Shown in pieces: positions 41,477 to 48,098 of a stretch of DNA of 48,098 nt. Both the position numbers and the translations under genes were made by a program. Positions within the stretch are counted from its first letter, which is position 1. Every line of letters starts with the position of its first letter. The notes beneath the pieces were generated by a model. That model made no database searches, had not been told where the DNA came from, and was given only the letters and a program-made list of their open reading frames with translations. Location of the stretch: the NCBI GenBank assembly GCA_947624385.1, contig CANQJZ010000014.1, positions 1-48,098 of the forward strand, in the 5' to 3' direction. This DNA is from an uncultured Oscillospiraceae bacterium. Lineage in GTDB: Bacteria > Bacillota > Clostridia > Oscillospirales > Oscillospiraceae.

Positions 41477-42928
41477 GTGAGAAAGAGCGTCTTTTTCCGC
41501 AACTTCGTCGTCACCACCGGCATCTTCTCGCTGTGCTTTCTGGTGTTCGGCACCACCATGTTCTTAATGGGCCGGGCCTTTCTCATCCGGGAGAAGCAGG
41601 AGAGTCTTTACGCCACCGCCGGGGAGGTCCGGCGCTTTGCCGAGGCCATGCACACGGAGGAGGAACTGGGCAGCTGGGAGCTGCGGATGAATCTGGCGGC
41701 CATCGCCCAGAGCACCGGGGACCATATCTTCCTGTGCGACAGCACGGGCCAGGTGGTGTCCAGCTCCGACAGGAACGTGAAGTCCCCCTATATCGGCCGG
41801 CAGGTGTCCGCCGCCGTGCTGGGGAAGATCGAGGCCGGGGGCGGCTATGAGGCGCTGACCAACCTTGACGGATTTTACGCGGACATGTATTATGTTGTGG
41901 CGGAGCCCATCGCCGGCCAGGAGGGCGAGACGGTGGGCTATGTGTTCGTCAGCTACGCCGGGGCCAGCTTTTTCACCGTCTGGGGCCGGTTCATCCTGAT
42001 ATTCGTGCTGGTGGCGGCGGGCATGCTGGCGTTGGCCATCGTGTTCGAGTACGCCAGCGCACGGCGGCTTGCCCGGCCCCTGAACGAGATGGCCGACGCC
42101 GCCCACCGGTTCGCCAAGGGCGATTACGGCGTGCGCGTCAGCCCATACCCGGACGAGGACGAGATCGGCACCCTGACCCAGGCGTTCAACACCATGGCCG
42201 ACAGTTTGGAGCGCAACGAGTCCCGCCGCCGGGAGTTCATCGCCAACGTCTCCCACGAGCTGCGCACGCCCATGACCAGCATCGCCGGGTTCGCCGACGG
42301 GCTGCTGGACGGTACCATCCCCAAGGAGGAAGAGGCCCGGTATCTGCAGACCATCTCATCGGAGACAAAGCGGTTGGGCCGGCTGGTGCGGAGCATGCTG
42401 GACATGTCCCGGCTGCAGGACGGCGACCCGGTCCGGCGGGAGCAGACCTTCGACCTGGGGGAGACGGTGGTGCAGACCATGCTCAACTTTGAAGAGCGTG
42501 TGGACGCCAAGGGCATGAGCGTGGAGCTCAATATGCCCGAGGACGACATTCGGGTCAAAGGCGATGTGGACGCGCTGACCCGGGTGGTGTATAATCTTAT
42601 CGACAACGCCATCAAATTCGCCGACGAGGGCTCGGCGCTGGCCGTGAGCATCTGGAAGGAAAACGGCAAGGCGTACACCGCCGTGCAGGACACGGGCCAG
42701 ACCATCCCCCGGGAGGAGCTGCCCTTGATTTTCGACCGGTTCCACAAGGCGGACCGGTCCCGGAGCCAGGACAGGGAGGGCGTGGGCCTGGGCCTTTACA
42801 TGGTCCGGCAGATATTGGCCGCCCACGACCAGGACATATTCGTCACCAGCGAAAACGGCGTGACCGTGTTCACCTTCACCCTGGCCCTGGCGGACAGCAG
42901 CCGGGCGGAAAAGCCCGAGCATAAATAA
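41477..42928 (+). CDS. Sensor histidine kinase
   Basis: A 483-aa membrane sensor. Transmembrane helices lie at about 10-34 and 168-192, enclosing an extracellular sensor of ~130 residues with FLCDSTGQVVSSSD. A HAMP domain (about 192-245) follows, then HisKA with ANVSHELRTPMTSIAG (H260), and the HATPase with VVYNLIDNAIKFA (N box), VQDTGQTIPREELPLIFDRF (G1/F) and GVGLGLYMV (G2). It starts at GTG with a weak site, so it is coupled to the regulator. The htrA gene follows by 53 nt, suggesting control of cell-envelope protein quality. Confidence 0.93.
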   Translation: MRKSVFFRNFVVTTGIFSLCFLVFGTTMFLMGRAFLIREKQESLYATAGEVRRFAEAMHTEEELGSWELRMNLAAIAQSTGDHIFLCDSTGQVVSSSDRNVKSPYIGRQVSAAVLGKIEAGGGYEALTNLDGFYADMYYVVAEPIAGQEGETVGYVFVSYAGASFFTVWGRFILIFVLVAAGMLALAIVFEYASARRLARPLNEMADAAHRFAKGDYGVRVSPYPDEDEIGTLTQAFNTMADSLERNESRRREFIANVSHELRTPMTSIAGFADGLLDGTIPKEEEARYLQTISSETKRLGRLVRSMLDMSRLQDGDPVRREQTFDLGETVVQTMLNFEERVDAKGMSVELNMPEDDIRVKGDVDALTRVVYNLIDNAIKFADEGSALAVSIWKENGKAYTAVQDTGQTIPREELPLIFDRFHKADRSRSQDREGVGLGLYMVRQILAAHDQDIFVTSENGVTVFTFTLALADSSRAEKPEHK

Positions 42929-42981
42929 AACGCGGGCCGGGCAATAATTCTTGTATCGACCACAGCAAGGGAGGGGTATCA

Positions 42982-44355
42982 ATGCCTCAGAATATAACGC
43001 CCCAGGCCGGGGACTGGTACGGAGCCGCCGGCGGTCCGGAGCAGGCCAGCGCCTGGTACCGGGCCGGGGAGCAGCGCCGTCCGAGCCAGACCGCCCGTCC
43101 GGTCGCCGGCGTGCCAAACGGGGAGAAGCGCCGCCGCCGGAAGTGGACAAAGGTGGTGAGCCTGTCCCTGTGCGGCGCGATCGTATGCGCGGCGGTGGCG
43201 GTATGCTTTTTCAACAGCGACCTGTACCGGCGCATGCGGGGGATAGAATTGCAGGGGTCCGACCGGGCCGGCGTGTATTATTATGACTTCGGCGGTGGGG
43301 ACACCGCCGACGGCGGCAGACAGTACGAGGACTTCCGGGAGTATTTTGACAACTATTATACCGCGTCCAGCGAGATCGGCCTGCCCACGGCGCCCACGGG
43401 CACCGGCGTGACGCTGCGGCTGTACCCCAGGCAGGAGCAGGAGCTGACCCTGCAGGAGATCTACGCCCAGGTCAGCCCCGCCGTGGTGAGCCTCACCACC
43501 TATATGGACGATCTGCCCTACAGCTGGGGCACCGGCGTGGTGTTCACCCCGGACGGCTATATCATCACCAACACCCATATATTGCAGGGCTGCTCCCGGG
43601 CCGTGGTGGCCTTTTCCGACGGGTCTGAGTACGACGCCCGCCTGGTGGGCGCGGACGACGCCAGCGACATCGCCGTGCTGGACATCGACGGGGAGGACTT
43701 TCCCTACGCCCGGTTCGGCCGGTCCGACGCGCTGAAGGTGGGGGATAAGGCCGTGGCCATCGGCAACCCGCTGAGTCAGGCGTATACCGGCACCATGACC
43801 GACGGCATCATCTCCGCCATCGACAGGAACGTGACCTATCAGGGCCACCGCATGACCCTGCTGCAGACAAACGCCGCCCTGAACGAGGGCAACTCCGGCG
43901 GGCCGCTCATCAATACCTCCGGCCAGGTGGTGGGCATCACCAACATGAAGATCATGTCCTCCTATATGGCCACGGTGGAGGGCATCGGCTTCGCCATCCC
44001 GTCCGCGGTGGTGAAGGACATCGCCGACCAGCTCATGGAAAACGGCGTGGTGTCCGGTCAGGCGACCATAGGCATCGTGGCCGGGTCCGTGAGCGCGGAG
44101 GCCATGGAGCTTTACGATCTGCCGCGGGGCGTGTACGTGTCCGAGGTGAACGAGGGCTCCGACGCGCTGGAAAAGGGCTTGCAGGTGGGTGACGTTATCA
44201 CGGCCGTGAACGGCCAGAGCGTGACCACCGTGGCCCAGGTGAACGCCATCAAAGAGGGCATGTCCGTGGGGGACAGCCTGACCCTGACCGTGTACCGGGA
44301 CGGGAAGAGCTTCGAGATGGATATCGTTCTGGTGGACAAAGCGGATATCGAATAA
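42982..44355 (+). CDS. htrA: HtrA/DegP-type serine protease with PDZ domain
   Basis: 457 aa, a membrane-anchored, outward-facing quality-control protease. A cytosolic N-terminus of about 58 residues (Pro/Gln/Arg-rich) and one membrane helix (about 59-77) precede a trypsin-like domain with H199 (ITNTHIL), D229 (DDASDIAVLD) and S305 (NEGNSGGPL). One PDZ domain is at about 355-450 (GVYVSEVNEGSDALEKGLQ, GDVITAVNGQSV). AGGGAGGGG precedes the ATG. Two-component systems adjacent to htrA usually sense secretion or envelope stress. Confidence 0.92.
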   Translation: MPQNITPQAGDWYGAAGGPEQASAWYRAGEQRRPSQTARPVAGVPNGEKRRRRKWTKVVSLSLCGAIVCAAVAVCFFNSDLYRRMRGIELQGSDRAGVYYYDFGGGDTADGGRQYEDFREYFDNYYTASSEIGLPTAPTGTGVTLRLYPRQEQELTLQEIYAQVSPAVVSLTTYMDDLPYSWGTGVVFTPDGYIITNTHILQGCSRAVVAFSDGSEYDARLVGADDASDIAVLDIDGEDFPYARFGRSDALKVGDKAVAIGNPLSQAYTGTMTDGIISAIDRNVTYQGHRMTLLQTNAALNEGNSGGPLINTSGQVVGITNMKIMSSYMATVEGIGFAIPSAVVKDIADQLMENGVVSGQATIGIVAGSVSAEAMELYDLPRGVYVSEVNEGSDALEKGLQVGDVITAVNGQSVTTVAQVNAIKEGMSVGDSLTLTVYRDGKSFEMDIVLVDKADIE

Positions 44356-44371
44356 GACGGATATAAGAACG

Positions 44372-44406
44372 GCGGGGCCCAAAAAATCGGGTCCCGCTGA
44401 TTTTTT
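44372..44406 (+). terminator. Terminator of the two-component/htrA operon
   Basis: GCGGGGCCC pairs with GGGTCCCGC (one G-U) across an A-rich loop, and TTTTTT follows. Confidence 0.8.
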
Positions 44407-44408
44407 GC

Positions 44409-44437
44409 TTGCGTTGCGTGCAATAATGCGCTACAAT
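44409..44437 (+). promoter_or_regulatory. Promoter of a structured RNA
   Basis: TTGCGT, a 17-nt spacer and TACAAT. The predicted start at about 44444 coincides with the first base pair of a long closing helix. Confidence 0.6.
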
Positions 44438-44443
44438 AGGGTC

Positions 44444-44650
44444 ACGAGGTAAACAAAAGGCGGGACTTGGAGTGGGCCAACACCCCAAGCCCCTATGCAG
44501 GAGAAGGGCCTCTCCCACACAGCAGGATAACTGCGCCGGACCCATTATAACCGTAACGGCTTGTTTTTACAAGGCGGTTTACATGGGGCAGTGCTGTCGT
44601 TCCACGGTGTAGGGAAGTTTCCCTGCGCCGTCTTTTGTTTGTCTCGGTGG
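44444..44650 (+). ncRNA. Structured RNA, possible 6S RNA (SsrS)
   Basis: The ends pair in a 19-bp uninterrupted helix: 44445-44463 with 44628-44646, with three G-U wobbles and no mismatch. Inside lie GCCCC-U-AUG with CAUGGGGC, several small hairpins (GGAGA/TCTCC, GCAG/CTGC, CTTG/CAAG) and a strong GGTGTAGGGAA hairpin near the 3' end. Length (about 205 nt), one long closing helix and an own promoter are properties of 6S RNA, as is GGGCCAACACCCCAAGCC near the 5' side. A leader of the LRR gene 75 nt downstream is the alternative; a second stem (GGTCCGCGGGCGG) lies in that gap. Confidence 0.5.
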
Positions 44651-44723
44651 AAAGGTCCGCGGGCGGTTACCCGCCCCGGACCCGACTGCCGGGAATCAAA
44701 AAAGAAAGGAACGGTATGGCACT

Positions 44724-46421
44724 ATGGCAAAGCGCGGTTTGAGTTTGCTCCTGGCGCTGGTTACGCTCTTCTCTCTGAGCGTCCCAGCGCTTGCGGAGGA
44801 AGAGGCGGTCGAGGAACCGGAGGAAACGGAAGCCCCTGTGTTCACAGAGGAACCGGTCGAAACGGAAGAGTCCGTCGTGACGGAAGAACCTGTGGTCACG
44901 GAAGAACCCATCGTGACGGAAGAACCGGAACCGACGGAGGAGCCGGCCACGGAACCGGAGGTAACGGATGCTCCGGACACTCCGGCGGACGAGCCTATGC
45001 CCGCAGCGGCATACTCCGGTTATTGTGGCGACAATGTGACCTGGTCCCTGTCCGGCGGCACCCTCACCATCTCCGGCACGGGGAAGATGTGGGATTATAG
45101 TCGTGATTACACTTCCCCGTGGTATCTTTATCGAGATTCCATTAAGAATGTTGTCATCAAAAGCGGTGTGACCAACATTGGGGAAGCCGCGTTCAACGGC
45201 TGCAATTCTCTGGTCAGCATAGATATACCAACAGGCGTGACCAGCATCGGTCCCGGTGCGTTTTATCAATGCTTTATGCTGGAAAGCGTGAAGATACCAA
45301 ACAGCGTGACCAGCATCGGGAACTCCGCATTCAGTGATTGCCAGTCCCTTGCCAGCCTGGATTTGCCAGACAGTGTGACCAGCATTGGTGCCGGCGCGTT
45401 TTTGCAGTGCTTTTCCCTGACGAGCGTGACGATCCCCGATGGTGTGAAAAGCATTGAAGATCAAACATTTATGTTTAGCGGCGTGAAGAGCGTGACAATC
45501 CCAGACAGTGTGACCAGAATTGGGGATGCTGCGTTTGATTGCAGCGCCCTGAAGAGTGTGACGATCCCGGACAGTGTGACCAGTATTGGCGTTCAGGCAT
45601 TTTATATGACCGGCCTGACAAGCGTAACGATCCCCAGCAGCGTGACCAGCATTGAGGGAGCTACGTTTTTTGGTTGCGGGCTTCTGAAAAACATAACGAT
45701 CCCCAGCAGCGTGACCAGCATTGGGGGTTATGCATTTTTGGGTTGCGATGCCTTGGCGGACGTCTATTATGGCGGGTCCGAGGCACAGTGGAACGCTATC
45801 CGGTTCGAGGATGAAAACGAACCCCTATGGTCGGCTACCATCCACTATAACAGCGCCCCCGCGCCCCAGCTTGCTGCCCCCACAGTGAAGATCGAGAAGG
45901 TCTCCGCCGGCATCAAAGTGTCGTGGAACAAGATCGCCGGCTCTCCCCGTTACATGGTCTATTACAAAGAGGACAATGGTAGTTGGAAAAAGATAGGGAC
46001 CACGACAAGCACGACGTACACGCGCAAGGCGGCGAACCTCAAGAACAACGTGACGTATACATTCACGGTGCGGTGTTGTGAGAACGACAAGAAAACCCTG
46101 CTGGGACCGTATAAGGCGAGCAATGCTCTGAAATATACCGCCCAGCTTGCCGCGCCTACGGTGAAGATCGCGAAAGTTGCCGGGGGTATCAAGGTAAGCT
46201 GGAACAAGATTGCCGGCTCGCCGCGGTATATGGTTTACTACAAGGAGAACGGCGGGAGCTGGAAGAAGATAGGGACGACGACCGCGACGAGCTACACCAG
46301 GGCCGCCAAGTATCTGAAAAACGGCGTTACCTATCAATTCACGGTCCGGTGCTGTGAGAATGATAAAAAGACACTGCTTGGGCCGTATAAGGCGAGTAAC
46401 AGTTTGAAGTATACGAAATAA
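44724..46421 (+). CDS. Secreted BspA-like leucine-rich-repeat protein with two Fn3-like domains
   Basis: 565 aa. Signal peptide (MAKRGLSLLLALVTLFSLSVPALA), then a Glu/Thr/Pro stalk (about 25-95) of near-repeats EEPVVTEEP, probably cell-wall proximal. LRR_5-type repeats of about 23 residues follow (about 130-345), with the consensus VTIPDSVTSIGxxAF and a terminal cap DVYYGGSEAQWNAI. Two fibronectin-III-like domains of about 95 residues form the C-terminus (about 375-565), 70% or more alike by eye, each with KIAGSPRYMVYYKE and VRCCENDKKTLLGPYKASN. No LPXTG motif. Such proteins mediate adhesion or carbohydrate contact. Confidence 0.85.
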   Translation: MAKRGLSLLLALVTLFSLSVPALAEEEAVEEPEETEAPVFTEEPVETEESVVTEEPVVTEEPIVTEEPEPTEEPATEPEVTDAPDTPADEPMPAAAYSGYCGDNVTWSLSGGTLTISGTGKMWDYSRDYTSPWYLYRDSIKNVVIKSGVTNIGEAAFNGCNSLVSIDIPTGVTSIGPGAFYQCFMLESVKIPNSVTSIGNSAFSDCQSLASLDLPDSVTSIGAGAFLQCFSLTSVTIPDGVKSIEDQTFMFSGVKSVTIPDSVTRIGDAAFDCSALKSVTIPDSVTSIGVQAFYMTGLTSVTIPSSVTSIEGATFFGCGLLKNITIPSSVTSIGGYAFLGCDALADVYYGGSEAQWNAIRFEDENEPLWSATIHYNSAPAPQLAAPTVKIEKVSAGIKVSWNKIAGSPRYMVYYKEDNGSWKKIGTTTSTTYTRKAANLKNNVTYTFTVRCCENDKKTLLGPYKASNALKYTAQLAAPTVKIAKVAGGIKVSWNKIAGSPRYMVYYKENGGSWKKIGTTTATSYTRAAKYLKNGVTYQFTVRCCENDKKTLLGPYKASNSLKYTK

Positions 46422-46451
46422 TGAATTTGGGCGCGGCAAAAGCCGCGCCCA

Positions 46452-46668
46452 TTCTCTCCCTCAGTCAGCGCGGAGCGCTGACAGCCCCCTTTACACAAAG
46501 GGGCCGTCCATATGGAATGGGCGCGTCTTTTGACGCGCCCTTCATTATTGAAAGCCTCCCCTGTGCAAGGGGAGGTGCCGAGCGAAGCGAGGCGGAGGGG
46601 TTGTTGACAACCCTCCAGTCACGCTTACGCGTGACAGCCCCCCTTACACAGGGGGGCCGCATTTGGCG
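46452..46668. repeat. MITE-like intergenic repeat block
   Basis: Two related modules, AGTCAGCGC-GGA-GCGCTGACAGCCCCCTTT (46463-46498 region) and AGTCACGC-TTA-GCGTGACAGCCCCCCTT (46618-46645 region), each followed by a (C)n/(G)n stem and flanking GCCTCCCCTG/CAAGGGGAGG (46554-46575). Similar CAGTCAG...CTGACAGCCCCC units are scattered between genes in many Oscillospiraceae genomes. Non-coding; some stems may end the LRR transcript. Confidence 0.65.
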
Positions 46669-46676
46669 CTTTTTGT

Positions 46677-46823
46677 TTACATAATATGCTCTTCCGCGCA
46701 GTCGTCCCGGACGCGCATGCCCATGTCCTCCCGGGTGGCGGTGTGGAACTTGGCGATGGACGTGCTGTCAAATTTCGGCGACAGACGCGTCTCCGGGTCC
46801 AGGCGCGGGTTCGCCCCTGTCAC
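46677..46823 (-). CDS. Small hypothetical protein (48 aa)
   Basis: A 48-residue frame from GTG: MTGANPRLDPETRLSPKF, then AKFHTATREDMGMRVRDDC, ending EEHIM. It is charged with no membrane segment. GC-rich codon use favours it being real. AGAGG lies about 13 nt upstream, which is long. It begins 15 nt after the stop of the Asn/Gln-rich ORF, so the two are likely a small operon. I do not recognise the family. Confidence 0.45.
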   Translation of the reverse strand: MTGANPRLDPETRLSPKFDSTSIAKFHTATREDMGMRVRDDCAEEHIM

Positions 46824-46838
46824 GTCAGGGCCGTGCCT

Positions 46839-46949
46839 CTAATTCTGGCTGCCGCTCTTGTTCTGGCTGCTCTGGCTGTTCTGGTTATTGCTCTGGTTAC
46901 TGGTCTTGTTCTGGCTCGTCTGATTGCCGGCCTTGTTCTTTTTGGACAA
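46839..46949 (-). CDS. Asn/Gln/Ser-rich small protein (36 aa)
   Basis: A TTG start with GAGGTG six nt upstream opens a 36-residue frame (SKKNKAGNQTSQNKTSNQ...) that is almost only N, Q, S, K and T. Composition recalls the small low-complexity proteins of spore formers. It could be a minor spore component, but no signature is present. Longer versions extending upstream lack a ribosome site. Role unknown. Confidence 0.5.
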   Translation of the reverse strand: MSKKNKAGNQTSQNKTSNQSNNQNSQSSQNKSGSQN

Positions 46950-47088
46950 TGTTATCACCTCGGTGCTATTTTGTCCCAGGTGGGACATGTTATGCGCGGC
47001 AAAGGAAAATTTTATCCATGGGTCCGCAACAGGCCCGGCCGGGTTTTGTGCAGCTGGGAGAATAATTGCGCCAATGGGGGATTTTTCC

Positions 47089-47117
47089 TTGACAATTCGT
47101 GGATATTGAAGTTTAAT
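47089..47117 (+). promoter_or_regulatory. Promoter of ppdK
   Basis: TTGACA, a 17-nt spacer and TTTAAT, about 98 nt before the start codon. Confidence 0.65.
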
Positions 47118-47214
47118 ATGTGTGGTCATAATAGGCGGGGAATGGGCTTTCCCGCGCTGACCGCTTTTTGATGTCAATACAATTCACAGGAATTTTAAGG
47201 AGGAAAAACGCGCA

Positions 47215-48098
47215 ATGAAGTATGTCTATCTGTTCTCAGAGGGCAACGCCAACATGCGTGAGCTGCTGGGCGGCAAGGGCGCCAACCTGGCCGAGATGAC
47301 CAACATCGGCCTGCCCGTCCCCCAGGGCTTCACCATCACCACCGAGGCCTGCACCCGTTACTATGACGACGGCAAGCAGATCGGCGAGGACATCCAGAAG
47401 CAGATCATGGAGTATGTCGCCAAGCTGGAGGAGATCACCGGCAAGAAGTTCGGCGACGCCGAGAATCCCCTGCTGGTCTCCGTCCGTTCCGGCGCTCGGG
47501 CCTCCATGCCCGGCATGATGGACACCATTTTGAACCTGGGCCTCAACGAGACCGTGGTGGACGTGCTCAGCCGCAAGTCCGGCAACCCCCGCTGGGCGTG
47601 GGACTGCTATCGCCGCTTCATCCAGATGTACTCCGACGTTGTCATGGAGGTCGGCAAGAAGTACTTCGAGCAGCTCATCGACAAGATGAAGGAAGCCCGC
47701 GGCGTCACCCAGGACGTGGAGCTGACCGCCGACGACCTGAAAGAGCTGGCCGAGCAGTTTAAGGCCGAGTATCAGGACAAGGTCGGTTCTGCTTTCCCCA
47801 CCGATCCCGTGGAGCAGCTCATGGGCGCTATCAAGGCCGTGTTCCGTTCTTGGGACAACCCCCGCGCCAACGTCTATCGCCGGGACAACGATATCCCCTA
47901 TTCCTGGGGCACCGCCGTCAACGTCCAGTCCATGGCCTTCGGCAATATGGGCGACGACTGCGGCACCGGCGTGGCGTTCACCCGTAACCCCGCCACCGGC
48001 GAGAAGAAGCTGTTCGGCGAGTTTTTGACCAACGCCCAGGGCGAGGACGTGGTGGCCGGCGTGCGTACCCCCATGCCCATCAGCCAGATGGCCGAGAA
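47215..48098 (+). CDS. ppdK: Pyruvate, phosphate dikinase, N-terminal part (runs off the window)
   Basis: The first ~294 residues of a ~875-aa enzyme interconverting pyruvate + ATP + Pi with PEP + AMP + PPi, central to PPi-linked glycolysis in Clostridia. The nucleotide-binding domain is clear: [20 protein letters not shown] (about 18-37), [25 protein letters not shown] (86-110, with the catalytic Arg) and [27 protein letters not shown] sits 11 nt before the ATG. Strongly biased codon use suggests high expression. The phosphohistidine and PEP domains lie beyond the window. A PPi-producing enzyme fits the PPi-type PFK encoded at 28 kb. Confidence 0.96.
   Translation, partial: MKYVYLFSEGNANMRELLGGKGANLAEMTNIGLPVPQGFTITTEACTRYYDDGKQIGEDIQKQIMEYVAKLEEITGKKFGDAENPLLVSVRSGARASMPGMMDTILNLGLNETVVDVLSRKSGNPRWAWDCYRRFIQMYSDVVMEVGKKYFEQLIDKMKEARGVTQDVELTADDLKELAEQFKAEYQDKVGSAFPTDPVEQLMGAIKAVFRSWDNPRANVYRRDNDIPYSWGTAVNVQSMAFGNMGDDCGTGVAFTRNPATGEKKLFGEFLTNAQGEDVVAGVRTPMPISQMAE

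Noticed and set aside
42979-44382. 467-codon frame opposite htrA
   Set aside because: Antisense shadow; the protease catalytic triad is on the plus strand.
44640-44723. Cobalamin or c-di-GMP riboswitch before the LRR gene
   Set aside because: The strong hairpin and GACTGCCGGG recall a riboswitch, but none of the conserved cores (GCCACTG box, c-di-GMP GGCAAACC/GCAAAGCC) is present.
1-48098. CRISPR array, tRNA or rRNA genes, prophage structural genes
   Set aside because: Looked for by eye and none seen: no regularly spaced direct repeats, no cloverleaf with TTCRA arm recognised, no phage head or tail genes.

Overview
The window comes from a GC-rich, endospore-forming member of the Clostridia, most likely Oscillospirales and gut-associated. 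The evidence is a spoVAC gene behind a textbook forespore (sigma-G type) promoter, the pairing of a DUF1934 gene with argS, a YitT-family gene, pyruvate phosphate dikinase, BspA-type leucine-rich repeats and a PPi-type phosphofructokinase. This placement is inferred from gene content, not from a phylogeny.

Layout. (1) 1-3.5 kb is chromosomal backbone: argS (partial), a DUF1934 gene, a small acidic protein, a YitT-family membrane protein and spoVAC. (2) About 3.5-20.1 kb is a mostly AT-richer accessory island inserted between spoVAC and a convergent DUF4838 gene. The last 114 nt of spoVAC plus its terminator recur at 12.67 and 18.12 kb, and the 3' end of the DUF4838 gene recurs at 12.82 kb, so the site has been hit repeatedly. 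(3) 20.1-24.7 kb holds the DUF4838 gene and a taurine/nitrate-type ABC transporter. (4) 24.9-31.5 kb is one operon, nagB-nagA-aldolase-PFK-TIM-LarA-like, which runs from N-acetylglucosamine-6-P down to triose phosphates. (5) 31.5-37.1 kb holds a PAP2 phosphatase, an ECF-type sigma factor with a membrane partner, PadR with a DUF4097 protein, and a transglutaminase-like protein. (6) 37.4-40.6 kb is a polar amino-acid ABC transporter. (7) 40.8-44.4 kb is a two-component system with an HtrA protease. (8) 44.4-48.1 kb holds a probable structured RNA, a secreted LRR/Fn3 protein, two tiny ORFs and ppdK (partial).

The accessory island carries conflict-type genes: a frameshifted DUF4143-type ATPase, a TIGR02391/HEPN protein, PP2C and kinase remnants, a Fic fragment and a dead IS3-family element. 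It also carries two copies of an unfamiliar architecture of about 860 aa: an N-terminal region with ferredoxin-like motif units, then a HEXXH...E-x-YAD metallopeptidase-like domain. The plus-strand copy (8979-11564) follows a 60-aa protein and two membrane proteins and has one in-frame TAA at codon 39. The minus-strand copy (16063-13473) is split into two overlapping frames joined exactly at an A-AAA-AAG heptamer; a -1 shift there restores an 863-aa protein, against 861 aa for the other copy. Upstream of the split copy lie a 57-aa ORF and a protein with a C-terminal diadenylate-cyclase-like (DisA_N/DAC) domain. This nucleotide cyclase-like plus metallopeptidase module is the best candidate here for an undescribed signalling or defence system. 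Its function is inferred from architecture and context only.
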